DNA from: Candidatus Kapaibacterium sp.
GTDB lineage: Bacteria > Bacteroidota > Ignavibacteria > Kapaibacteriales > UBA4661
Length of the DNA stretch: 60,313 nucleotides
Assembly: GCA_004292595.1 (NCBI GenBank)
Contig: RDXM01000089.1
Span: 1-60,313 of the forward strand
Direction of reading: 5' to 3'
Position numbers and translations under genes: made by a program. The notes beneath the pieces are model-generated. The model was not told the origin of the DNA. It did no database searches and was given only the letters and a program-made list of their open reading frames with translations. Below are positions 36,196 to 44,007 of the stretch, one piece after another; positions within the stretch are counted from its first letter, which is position 1, and each line of letters starts with the position of its first letter.

Positions 36196-36689
36196 ACGAA
36201 ACATTGGAACGCGACGGTTTTGTCCTCACCACCGTTGAGGCGATTACCAAATGGGCACAGCGTAATTCCGTCTGGCCTATGCCGATGGGAATTTCTTGCT
36301 GCGCGATAGAAATGATGGCACTTGCGGGCGCACGTACCGACAGTGCGCGGTTTGGTTCGGAAGTATTTCGCTTTTCGCCGCGTCAGGCAGATTTGATGAT
36401 TGTGGCAGGAACCGTAACCTACAAAATGTCGTGGGTTGTACGGAAAATCTACGACCAAATGCCCGACCCAAAGTGGGTAATCGCAATGGGCGTATGTACT
36501 TCGACGGGCGGAATGTTCCGCAGCTATCCCGTTGTGCAAGGAATTGACCAGTTTTTGCCTGTGGATGTGTACGTGGGTGGCTGCCCACCGCGTCCCGAAG
36601 CCTTGTTGAAAGGGCTTATCACAATTCAGGAAAAGATTAGTGCTACCAAGCCGATCATTATTGATGCGAATCCTGTGGAAGCGGCATAA
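36186..36689 (+). CDS. nuoB: NADH-quinone oxidoreductase subunit B
   Basis: NuoB carries the terminal N2 iron-sulfur cluster that passes electrons to quinone. The 167-residue protein has all four ligands: C38 and C39 in [12 protein letters not shown]104 in GVCTSTGG, C133 in [11 protein letters not shown]. The spacing is the standard 65 and 29 residues. It overlaps nuoA by 10 bp. nuoC would usually follow; instead a cytochrome c gene follows after 177 bp. Confidence 0.96.
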   Translation: MGLNETLERDGFVLTTVEAITKWAQRNSVWPMPMGISCCAIEMMALAGARTDSARFGSEVFRFSPRQADLMIVAGTVTYKMSWVVRKIYDQMPDPKWVIAMGVCTSTGGMFRSYPVVQGIDQFLPVDVYVGGCPPRPEALLKGLITIQEKISATKPIIIDANPVEAA

Positions 36690-36776
36690 TCACTTGCGCA
36701 GACACTTGTATAAACAAGCATTATTTCTTGAAAATCCGATTTGTTCTGAATCTATTTTTGCGTAACATTGTAGTCC

Positions 36777-36793
36777 GCAAAGTAACTTTGCGC
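36777..36793. repeat. Short palindrome upstream of the cytochrome c gene
   Basis: CGCAAAGT and ACTTTGCG surround a single A, and the flanking GTAGTC resembles the GTAGTCCAC palindrome family. It lies between nuoB and the cytochrome c gene and could mark a transcript boundary. Confidence 0.5.
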
Positions 36794-36866
36794 ACACGAC
36801 AACCTTACTACTACGAAAAAATAACTACAAAAGTTTCACACCATCATACTGTTCGAGGCTGTACAG

Positions 36867-37424
36867 ATGAAAAGTATTTTCCCATTTATGCGCGTAACTA
36901 TCGTAGTTGCCGTATGCTGTATTGCTTTTATTTTCGTGAATAACCTCTCTGGCTTCTTCAAAAGCTACAAAGACGACCCGCATTGGGTAGAACCGTACTC
37001 AGCGAAAGCTGCTGGCGGCGGTGGCGCACCGAATCCAGGTGCTGCACAGGGCGCAGGTGCAGGGGTATTCAATAGCAAGTGTGCTGCTTGCCATCAAGGG
37101 AGCGGCAAAGGTATGCCCGGCATTTATCCGCCGCTTGTCGGTTCGGAATTTGCACAAAACGCTGATATTTCCATTCCCATCCGCATCGTTCTCCATGGTT
37201 ATCAAGGAAAGATTCAACGCGCAGGTAAAGAGTACAACGGTGTAATGACACCTTGGAAGGATGCTCTTTCGGATGAAGAAATTGCACAAGTTTTAACAAC
37301 GGTTCGCTCAAGTTGGGGCAATAACGCACCTGCTATTGAAGCGAAAGACGTTGCCGATATTCGCGCAAAAACTGCGACACGTGGTACTTCATACAACGAA
37401 GCAGAATTGTTGAAGCCTCTCTAA
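36867..37424 (+). CDS. Membrane-anchored monoheme cytochrome c
   Basis: The 185-residue protein has an uncleaved signal anchor (VTIVVAVCCIAFIFVNNLSGFF), a Gly-Ala-rich linker and a class I cytochrome c domain. The heme motif is CAACH (C72), and the likely axial methionine is in NGVMTPWKDALSDEEIAQVLTTVRSSW. It lies between nuoB and coxB, so it probably carries electrons from alternative complex III to the oxidase. It may take the place of the fused cytochrome domain that coxB lacks. Confidence 0.9.
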   Translation: MKSIFPFMRVTIVVAVCCIAFIFVNNLSGFFKSYKDDPHWVEPYSAKAAGGGGAPNPGAAQGAGAGVFNSKCAACHQGSGKGMPGIYPPLVGSEFAQNADISIPIRIVLHGYQGKIQRAGKEYNGVMTPWKDALSDEEIAQVLTTVRSSWGNNAPAIEAKDVADIRAKTATRGTSYNEAELLKPL

Positions 37425-37482
37425 ACCTTGATACTACTCAAAAAAACGAATTATTTCACCACATTTTGTTCATGGAGCAATT

Positions 37483-38325
37483 ATGTTCGATTTTTCATGG
37501 AATATGCTGTCGTACTTTCCTCCAGGAATCAGCACGTACAGCGAAGCGCATGACGACTTGTTTGCATTGGTCTATTGGGTTTCTGTTGGCATCTTTATGC
37601 TCGTGCAGATTGTTTTGGTAACGTTTATTTTCAAATACCGCCATCGTCCAGGTCATAAGTCATATCACTATCACGGCAACAACGTCGTGGAGTTTACGTG
37701 GACGCTCGCGCCAACGATTCTCTTTGCTGGACTTGGTCTGTATAGCGATGAAATGTGGAAGATTATGAAGTATTCTTCACGCATTCCTACGCCAGATGTG
37801 GAGATTGATGTTGTTGGTCAAGCATTCAACTGGCACGCCCGTTATCCAGGCGCTGACGGTATCTTGGGCAAACGCCACGCTCGTTACCGCACGGCTACGA
37901 ACCTTTTCGGCATTGATCCGACGGACGCTCGCGGTAAAGACGACATCGTTTTGACAGGTGAATTTAACTTGCCAGTCAATAAGAATGTCGTTGTTCACCT
38001 CTCGTCGGTGGATGTATTGCACAGCTACTTCCTTCCGAACTTCCGCATTAAGCAAGATGCCGTGCCGGGTTCATGGATTGATGTATGGTTCAATGGTACA
38101 AAGACAGGTAAGTACGAACTCGCTTGTGCGGAACTCTGCGGAAGCGGTCACTATGCAATGCGCGCTGTCTTGAATATGCAAGCTGATGCTGATTTTGCAA
38201 AGTGGATGGATGCGAAAAACGCAGCAAAGAAAATCATTCTTGATGCTGAAGCTGCTAATCCAAAGCCCGTTGAAGCTGCCGCAGCACCCGCTCCCGCAGC
38301 GCATGGTGAAGGCGGACACCACTAA
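37483..38325 (+). CDS. coxB: Cytochrome c oxidase subunit II
   Basis: CoxB receives electrons from cytochrome c at the CuA centre. The 280-residue protein has two membrane helices (about 23-47 and 68-88) and a cupredoxin domain. The CuA ligands are visible: His in VDVLHSYFLPNFRIKQD and CAELCGSGHYAM near residue 215. There is no C-terminal cytochrome c domain, unlike classic caa3 subunit II. The C-terminus is Ala-Pro-rich and ends AAHGEGGHH. GGAG lies about 6 bp before the ATG. Confidence 0.95.
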   Translation: MFDFSWNMLSYFPPGISTYSEAHDDLFALVYWVSVGIFMLVQIVLVTFIFKYRHRPGHKSYHYHGNNVVEFTWTLAPTILFAGLGLYSDEMWKIMKYSSRIPTPDVEIDVVGQAFNWHARYPGADGILGKRHARYRTATNLFGIDPTDARGKDDIVLTGEFNLPVNKNVVVHLSSVDVLHSYFLPNFRIKQDAVPGSWIDVWFNGTKTGKYELACAELCGSGHYAMRAVLNMQADADFAKWMDAKNAAKKIILDAEAANPKPVEAAAAPAPAAHGEGGHH

Positions 38326-38330
38326 GAAAA

Positions 38331-38401
38331 GTATGAAATATGAAGTAGAAATTATGGAAACGTCTTCAGAATTTCACCCTTCATCAATTTATGCTTCATA
38401 C
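38331..38401. repeat. Heptamer repeats with complementary arm, coxB-coxA gap
   Basis: GTATGAA and ATATGAA (38331-38344) follow the coxB stop. Complementary heptamers TTCACCC, TTCATCA and TTCATAC appear at 38373-38401, so the RNA could fold back. It is the weakest member of the heptamer family described at 49362-49450. Confidence 0.55.
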
Positions 38402-38455
38402 TTTCCAATAACATATTGACCAATACTATTTCTTTCACCTACATTTTTCATCGCT

Positions 38456-40282
38456 ATGGAAGCAGCAGTTCTTACCCATGAACACGGTCATGCTGTGGCA
38501 CACGCAGCAGACCACACTCATGAACACCATGAGCCGTCGTTTATCAGAAAGTATTTGTTCTCGACCGACCACAAAACTATTGCAAAGCAGTTCCTCACAA
38601 CATCCATGTTTTTCTTGCTTGTGGGCGGTGCGTTTGCATTGTTTATTCGCTGGCAACTCGCATATCCAGGCGAGCCGATTCCCATTATTGGGTCGTGGTT
38701 GCCGGATTCGCTTGTTTCAAATGGCGCAATTCAACCTGGATTTTACACGCAGCTTGTAACCATGCACGCTACGGTCATGATTTTCTTTGTTATTATCCCA
38801 ATGGCAACGGGCGCATTCGCCAACTTCTGTATTCCGCTTATGATTGGCACCGACGATATGGCGATGCCGATTGTGAATATGATGTCGTTCTGGCTTGTTC
38901 CAGTTGCTGGTTTGACCATCATGGCAGGATTTTTCGTTGAAGGCGGCACGGCTGCTGCGGGCTGGACAAACTATCCTCCGCTCTCCGCCTCTGGCATGGG
39001 GCATACGCTGTGGGTAATTGGTGTCTTTCTCGTAGGATTCTCGTCCATCTTGGGCGGTATGAACTACGTTACCACCGTTCTCAACAAACGCGCAAAAGGT
39101 ATGCGGATGTTCGATATGCCGATGACCGTTTGGGCGTTGTTTATCACAGCTATCCTTCAAACACTCGGTACACCCGTACTTGCGGCTGATGCGGTCCTTC
39201 TCTTTGTTGACCAAGTTTTCCATGCAGGTATTTTCATCCCTGAAAATCTTTTGACACCAAACGGCGGCTTGTTCCCGAATGGCGCGAATGTTGGTACAGG
39301 CGGCGGCGGTCAGCCAGTTCTTTGGCAGCACCTTTTCTGGTTCTACTCGCACCCTGCTGTATACATCATGATTTTGCCAATCATGGGCGTTGTTTCCGAT
39401 GTACTTGCAACCTTCGCTCGCAAGCCGATTTATGGTTACAAGGCGATGGTCTTTGCTATCATGGCAATCGCATTCTTGGGCTTCGTGGTTTGGGGACATC
39501 ATATGTTCCTTTCCGGTATGAGTCCGCTTCTTGGCACAACTTTCATGCTCTCAACGATTGTAATTGCCGTTCCGTCGTCTATCAAAATTTTCAACTGGCT
39601 CGGTACAATCTGGAGAGGTGATATTCACTTCACTACGCCGAATTTGAACGCGCTTGGCTTTATCAGCACGTTTGTTTGCGGTGGTTTGAGCGGTGTGTTT
39701 ATGGCGATTGGTCCGATTGACGTGTACATTCACGATACCTACTTCATCGTGGCGCACATTCACTACGTTCTTTTTGGTGGTGCGCTCTTCGGCATTTTTG
39801 CTGGTATTTACTACTGGTTCCCGAAAATGTTCGGCAAGATGTACAACGAATCAATGGGCAAATTCCACTTCGTAACAACCTTCATCACCTTCAATCTTTG
39901 CTTCTTCCCGATGCATATGATTGGCGTTGGTGGTCATATGCGTCGTATCCACGACCCATATGTGTACGAGTTCTTGAAGCCTTTCCAGCCGATTAACCAG
40001 TTTATTACGATTTTCGCTATTCTTCTTGGTTTTGCGCAGCTTATCCTTATTTTCAACCTCATTTGGAGTGTGAAATTTGGTCGCCCTGCACCGCGCAATC
40101 CTTGGCGCGCAAACACGCTTGAGTGGGCAGCTCCTGCTCATCCAGGACACGGCAACTTCGACCGCGACATTACTGTCTATCGCGGACCGTACGAGTTTGC
40201 TTCGCCTGAATCGAAGCGTGATTACTTGCCGCAATGGATTCGCCCCGCACACGTAGAACAAGAAACCGTAGCAAAGCACTAA
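38456..40282 (+). CDS. coxA: Cytochrome c oxidase subunit I, A2 type
   Basis: This is the catalytic subunit of a heme-copper oxidase. The 608-residue protein has twelve helices. Low-spin heme ligands lie in TMHATVMIFFVIIPMATG and HYVLFGGALFGIF. The CuB site is in FWFYSHPAVYIMILP (about 293) with WGHHMFLSGMSPLLGT. The YSHPAVY sequence in place of GHPEVY marks an A2-type oxidase with a Tyr-Ser proton path, as in Rhodothermus caa3. The N-terminal 26 residues are His-rich (THEHGHAVAHAADHTHEHHE), which is unusual. A strong hairpin follows the stop. Confidence 0.96.
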   Translation: MEAAVLTHEHGHAVAHAADHTHEHHEPSFIRKYLFSTDHKTIAKQFLTTSMFFLLVGGAFALFIRWQLAYPGEPIPIIGSWLPDSLVSNGAIQPGFYTQLVTMHATVMIFFVIIPMATGAFANFCIPLMIGTDDMAMPIVNMMSFWLVPVAGLTIMAGFFVEGGTAAAGWTNYPPLSASGMGHTLWVIGVFLVGFSSILGGMNYVTTVLNKRAKGMRMFDMPMTVWALFITAILQTLGTPVLAADAVLLFVDQVFHAGIFIPENLLTPNGGLFPNGANVGTGGGGQPVLWQHLFWFYSHPAVYIMILPIMGVVSDVLATFARKPIYGYKAMVFAIMAIAFLGFVVWGHHMFLSGMSPLLGTTFMLSTIVIAVPSSIKIFNWLGTIWRGDIHFTTPNLNALGFISTFVCGGLSGVFMAIGPIDVYIHDTYFIVAHIHYVLFGGALFGIFAGIYYWFPKMFGKMYNESMGKFHFVTTFITFNLCFFPMHMIGVGGHMRRIHDPYVYEFLKPFQPINQFITIFAILLGFAQLILIFNLIWSVKFGRPAPRNPWRANTLEWAAPAHPGHGNFDRDITVYRGPYEFASPESKRDYLPQWIRPAHVEQETVAKH

Positions 40283-40289
40283 TTTGAAT

Positions 40290-40344
40290 GAGTTCCCAAG
40301 CGGTATTGAAGCAAGGCATTCTTGCAAACACCGCTTGGGAACTC
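40290..40344. repeat. Large perfect hairpin after coxA
   Basis: GAGTTCCCAAGCGGT (40290-40304) and its exact complement (40330-40344) enclose a loop with a nested GCAAG/CTTGC stem. It lies 8 bp after the coxA stop. It may be a dispersed palindrome or an RNA processing or termination site that lowers expression of ctaB relative to coxAB. Confidence 0.8.
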
Positions 40345-40463
40345 TTCTTGTTTGAGATTTACTATCATCTCTTGTCTGTTTCGCGTAAGGTGTTCACAAA
40401 GTTTGAACGCCTTCCCTAAAACAGATTGTCAATGGAATCCGATTTCAATTCGATTCATCAATT

Positions 40464-41417
40464 ATGCCCAATCCTTCTCATACCGCAACATTTGACAACA
40501 ACGATGCTCCAACGCTTCCACAAGAAGCGGAGAAAGCACGGTCGGTATCAAAGCTCTCTGCATACTACGAACTGACCAAGCCGGGCATTACTAAAATGGT
40601 CGTCTTGAGCGGTGCGGCTGGATACTATCTCGGTATTTCCTCTGCATTGGAATATTTCTCGCAGGTTGCGAATGTGGTGAATTTTTTCTTGACAATTATT
40701 GGAATTGCACTGGTTTCAGGCGCAAGTTGTGTGCTGAACAATTACGTTGAGCGCGACTTTGACAAACTCATGAAACGCACCATGCAACGCCCGATTCCAT
40801 CTGGTATTGTGAGCGCACAAGAGGCACTCATTTTCGGTATTGTGCTTGCAATTCTTGGTTGCGCGGCATTAGCATTTGTCAATCTTTTGACCGTCGTTCT
40901 CGCACTTGCCACTTTGATTTTGTATGTGAATGTTTATACACCTTTGAAGCGTAAAACAACCTTCTCGCTGCTTGTCGGAAGTCTGCCAGGCGCATTGCCG
41001 ACACTGGGCGGCTGGACGGCGGCAACGGGTTCTGTTTCTTTGGAAGCATTTCCTTTGTTTGCGGTGTTGTTCTTTTGGCAAATTCCGCACTTCCTCGCGC
41101 TTTCGTGGATGTACAAACAAGACTACGAGCGCGGCGGCTATGAAATGCTTGCCGTTCACGACGGAACGGGAAAAACACTGGCTTGGCAGACGGTTTTGTA
41201 TATTGTATTGCTGACTCCATGTACGCTGGCTCTCACCTTTGTACAAGAAACAGGAATGGTGTATCTTATGGGTGCATCGGTGTTGTGTGCAATTTTCCTT
41301 TATTTTGCTGTGCAGCTTCTCCGTAACGTTTCTGTTCAGAATGCCCGTCGTGTCTTGCTTTCATCGTATTTGTACCTTTTAGGCGTGTTTGTGCTGATTT
41401 TTATTGATAAAGTCTAA
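40464..41417 (+). CDS. ctaB: Protoheme IX farnesyltransferase
   Basis: CtaB converts heme B to heme O, the first step of heme A synthesis for the oxidase. The 317-residue protein of the UbiA family has KPGITKMVVLSGAAGYYLG. The prenyl-diphosphate-binding motif NNYVERDFDKLMKRTMQRPIPSG follows, and then YTPLKRKTTFSLLVGSLPGALPTLGGWTAA and FFWQIPHFLALSWMYKQDYERGGYEML. Its place between coxA and coxC fits. ctaA is not in the window. Confidence 0.94.
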   Translation: MPNPSHTATFDNNDAPTLPQEAEKARSVSKLSAYYELTKPGITKMVVLSGAAGYYLGISSALEYFSQVANVVNFFLTIIGIALVSGASCVLNNYVERDFDKLMKRTMQRPIPSGIVSAQEALIFGIVLAILGCAALAFVNLLTVVLALATLILYVNVYTPLKRKTTFSLLVGSLPGALPTLGGWTAATGSVSLEAFPLFAVLFFWQIPHFLALSWMYKQDYERGGYEMLAVHDGTGKTLAWQTVLYIVLLTPCTLALTFVQETGMVYLMGASVLCAIFLYFAVQLLRNVSVQNARRVLLSSYLYLLGVFVLIFIDKV

Positions 41418-41421
41418 AAAA

Positions 41422-41456
41422 GGATGAAGGCTGAGGGATAAGGGATGAAGGTTAAG
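41422..41456 (+). repeat. Five 7-bp repeats after ctaB
   Basis: GGATGAA, GGCTGAG, GGATAAG, GGATGAA and GGTTAAG run in perfect 7-bp register, starting 5 bp after the ctaB stop codon. They belong to the heptamer family also at 42616, 49362 and 55815. Confidence 0.8.
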
Positions 41457-41477
41457 AAAAAAAAAGCCATCAATCTC

Positions 41478-41560
41478 AGTAGCACAGACATTCCTGTTTG
41501 TGTTTCCCTCACACTAACACTCACAGACAAGTTGAGGGAAGCCCTCAAGTCTGTGCCACT
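41478..41560. repeat. Dispersed palindromic element, AGTGGCACAG family
   Basis: The element starts AGTAGCACAGACATTCCTG and ends TCTGTGCCACT, with an inner TTGAGGG/CCCTCAA stem. It lies between ctaB and coxC, next to the heptamer repeats, and closely resembles the copy at 16084-16175. Confidence 0.8.
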
Positions 41561-41648
41561 ACTGAAGAGAGTTATTCTTCAAAACCTCGAATAAAATTAA
41601 ACTAATTTTTAATGAAACATTGTTCCATCTTCCAGAAAGTTTAACACT

Positions 41649-42233
41649 ATGTCCGCTCTCTCTCTTGCCCATGAGCCGGTAACAGGTATTCGCCACGGGA
41701 AGCTCGGTATGTGGATTTTCCTAGCTTCTGAGGTGATGTTCTTTTCGGGATTTTTCACCGCCTTCATCATTTTGCGTAATGCAAATCTCTCCGTCTTTGC
41801 GCATGGCGCAACAGAACTCAACTGGCCCCTCGCTGCGTTGAATACGGTAAACCTCATCGTTTCCAGTTTGACGATGGCAATGTCTATTTTGTCGTTGGAA
41901 AACGGCGATAAAGGTAAATTCCAGTTGTACTTAGGGATTACCTTCCTTTGTGCGTGTGGTTTCTTGGTGATTAAGTACATCGAATACACCACGAAGTTCA
42001 GCCACGGTATTTATCCAGGAACAAGTTCGTTTTTCGGCTTGTACTTCACCATGACAGGCTTCCACGCAATACACGTTATTGGGGGCATGATTCCGATTGG
42101 TTGGATGCTTGCAAAATCCTTCACCAAACGCGGTTATGCTGATACTGGTCGTGTTGAGATTTTGGGCTTGTACTGGCACTTTGTGGATTTGGTGTGGATT
42201 TTCCTCTTCCCCGTGCTGTATCTCATTTTCTAA
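41649..42233 (+). CDS. coxC: Cytochrome c oxidase subunit III
   Basis: The 194-residue protein with five helices matches short-form subunit III. Seen are KLGMWIFLASEVMFFSGFFTAFIILR, LNTVNLIVSSLTMAMSIL, FFGLYFTMTGFHAIHVIGGMIPIGWM and the ending LGLYWHFVDLVWIFLFPVLYLIF. The GFHxxHV and YWHFVDxVW motifs are hallmarks. It lies after a 231-bp gap with two kinds of repeats. Confidence 0.94.
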   Translation: MSALSLAHEPVTGIRHGKLGMWIFLASEVMFFSGFFTAFIILRNANLSVFAHGATELNWPLAALNTVNLIVSSLTMAMSILSLENGDKGKFQLYLGITFLCACGFLVIKYIEYTTKFSHGIYPGTSSFFGLYFTMTGFHAIHVIGGMIPIGWMLAKSFTKRGYADTGRVEILGLYWHFVDLVWIFLFPVLYLIF

Positions 42234-42295
42234 CTCTGTGTGTTTTCTTAGAAACTATTACTTTCCTACTTCACAATTTTTTCCAAAGGTGATTT

Positions 42296-42610
42296 ATGGC
42301 AGCAGGGCATTCAGCAGGTGAGATGCAGAAAGCATACATCAAGATTTTCTCCGCGCTTATGGTCTTTACACTTTTGACCATCGTGGCTGCAAAATTTGTC
42401 CATTTCCCTGAAAGCTGGGGCAGTCTTTCTACTGTTCTGCACGTAACAATCGGTTTACTTATCGCCGTTGCAAAGGCGTGGATGGTTGTGTATGTCTTCA
42501 TGCACATCAAGTTCGATAACCCGTATATTCGCGTGTTTATCTACGTTCCGCTCTTTCTCTTTGCCGTGTTGGTCTTTGCTTTGACGGTTCTTGGCGGACC
42601 GACCTTGTAA
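42296..42610 (+). CDS. Cytochrome c oxidase subunit IV-like protein
   Basis: The 104-residue protein has three helices, including IKIFSALMVFTLLTIVAAKFV, HVTIGLLIAVAKAWMVVYVFMHIKFDNP and FIYVPLFLFAVLVFALTVLG. The AKAxxVxxxFMHLK pattern is typical of prokaryotic COX subunit IV (COX4_pro/CyoD-like). It is thought to stabilise the oxidase. It begins 62 bp after coxC. Confidence 0.88.
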   Translation: MAAGHSAGEMQKAYIKIFSALMVFTLLTIVAAKFVHFPESWGSLSTVLHVTIGLLIAVAKAWMVVYVFMHIKFDNPYIRVFIYVPLFLFAVLVFALTVLGGPTL

Positions 42611-42615
42611 GAAAA

Positions 42616-42643
42616 GGATGAAGGTTGAAATATGAAGTATGAA
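42616..42643 (+). repeat. Four 7-bp repeats after the subunit IV gene
   Basis: GGATGAA, GGTTGAA, ATATGAA and GTATGAA lie in perfect register starting 5 bp after the stop codon, the same distance as in the ctaB case. Confidence 0.75.
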
Positions 42644-42714
42644 AAATATCTGCTTCTTATTTTCGTACTCTACTTTTTTTACAAACTTTACTCAACGTTT
42701 ATTAGGAAACAACA

Positions 42715-42975
42715 ATGAAAAAATTATCTTCTGTTCGCTTTTCAACAGTCGTATTTGCGATGGTTTTGCTTGTCAATACTGTGCTTGTGGCGTGTCCGAA
42801 TTGCAAGGATAATTTCGACCTCAACACCACTTCTGGTGGCATCGGCTCGGCGTATGGTTATACGATTTACTTGCTGATTGCTATGCCGATTGTGATTGTT
42901 GTTACCCTCGCGCTCCGAGTAAAGAAGCAAATGCAAGCCAATGATAAAACCGAGATGTACCGCCGTGCCGCATAA
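42715..42975 (+). CDS. Small membrane protein with a CPNC motif
   Basis: The 86-residue protein has an N-terminal helix or signal peptide (FSTVVFAMVLLVNTVLVA) and then CPNCKDNFDLNTTSGGIGSAYGYT. A second helix (IYLLIAMPIVIVVTLALRVKK) and a charged tail follow. The CxxC pair would lie just outside the membrane and lacks the His needed for heme c attachment. I do not recognise a family. Its place between oxidase subunit IV and actA suggests an accessory or assembly role for one of the two complexes, perhaps thiol or copper handling; that is inference. Confidence 0.75.
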   Translation: MKKLSSVRFSTVVFAMVLLVNTVLVACPNCKDNFDLNTTSGGIGSAYGYTIYLLIAMPIVIVVTLALRVKKQMQANDKTEMYRRAA

Positions 42976-43049
42976 ATACTTGGCTTCTGGGCAATAGCCT
43001 TGAAAGCAAGCAATAACGCGGTGTTTGGCAAGCAGCTTGGTATTCAACG

Positions 43050-43886
43050 ATGAACAATAATTATTCGTTACAAACTACTTTTCATGTTTTGGCTATGTTT
43101 ACAGCAAAGACAAATCAAAAATCCAAAACGACCATTCTGGCGGGCTTGGCATTGCTCGGCTTTGTCAGTTTGAGTTCGTATTTCGGGTTCAACAACGACG
43201 TTACGGATGTCGGGTATCGTCCCGAACAGCCGATTCCGTTCTCGCATAAAATCCATGCGGGCGAACTCGAAATCAAGTGTATGTATTGCCATACCTCCGT
43301 TGAAAAATCGAAGCATTCGTCTGTTCCCGCAACCAGTACCTGTATGAACTGCCACATTGCAGTAAAAGCAGAAAGTCCGAAGATTGCAAAAGTCAAGGAA
43401 AGCTGGGAAACAGGCAAACCTATCGAATGGCGCAAGGTTCATAAATTGCCCGATTACGTGAACTTCAGCCACGCACGCCACATCCGCGCTCGCGTTGATT
43501 GTGCATCGTGCCACGGCGAAGTTGAGAAAATGGGCGTTGTAACCCAAATGAAGCCACTCTCAATGGGCTGGTGCTTGGATTGCCATCGCAACCCGCAAGA
43601 ATACGTTGTTCCAGCGCGTCAAATTTCTGGTATTTTCACAGGTCTTGAATCAAACGAAGACGTTGCGAAAATGATTAAAAATGAAAAACCGACCGTTGGC
43701 GAAGGCAAGTGGATTCCCGCTCCGAACTCAGACTGCACCTACGAAGCAGCAGGCGAATACCAACACGTTGTCGGCAAAGTAAAAACCGACGGCATGGATG
43801 CGGCACAAAAAGCCAGCCTTGCAGGTTTGGTGATGCCGAAGAAAATCGCGCTTGGTCCTGAGAATTGCGGGGCTTGCCACTATTAA
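43050..43886 (+). CDS. actA: ActA, pentaheme cytochrome c of alternative complex III
   Basis: ActA carries five c-type hemes of ACIII, which oxidises quinol in place of the bc1 complex. The 278-residue protein has an N-terminal membrane helix (TTILAGLALLGFVSLSSYFGF). Five heme motifs follow: CMYCH (C77), CMNCH, CASCH, CLDCH and, at the C-terminus, CGACH. The count and order match ActA. ATG 43050 is used; ATG 43095 (MFTAKTN) is also plausible. Confidence 0.95.
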   Translation: MNNNYSLQTTFHVLAMFTAKTNQKSKTTILAGLALLGFVSLSSYFGFNNDVTDVGYRPEQPIPFSHKIHAGELEIKCMYCHTSVEKSKHSSVPATSTCMNCHIAVKAESPKIAKVKESWETGKPIEWRKVHKLPDYVNFSHARHIRARVDCASCHGEVEKMGVVTQMKPLSMGWCLDCHRNPQEYVVPARQISGIFTGLESNEDVAKMIKNEKPTVGEGKWIPAPNSDCTYEAAGEYQHVVGKVKTDGMDAAQKASLAGLVMPKKIALGPENCGACHY

Positions 43887-43904
43887 ATTTCCGAAAATGT
43901 TCGC

Positions 43905-43925
43905 AAGGGGCTTCATGCCCCTTGT
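43905..43925. repeat. Short palindrome in the actA-actB gap
   Basis: CAAGGGGC, a TTCAT loop and GCCCCTTG form an 8-bp perfect stem 18 bp after the actA stop. It could be an RNA processing site or a dispersed palindrome. Confidence 0.6.
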
Positions 43926-44007
43926 TCTCGTTCATTGAGGATTGAACTGTACACTTGCAAATAAAGCATTGAAACGAATTATCTCCAAAACATTATCATC
44001 CAACATT

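Noticed and set aside
38717-39502. 261-residue open frame on the minus strand
   Set aside because: Entirely antisense to coxA, whose heme and copper ligands are unmistakable.
42715-42975. Small CPNC protein as a cytochrome c
   Set aside because: The motif is CPNCK; the His of CxxCH is missing, so covalent heme c is not expected.
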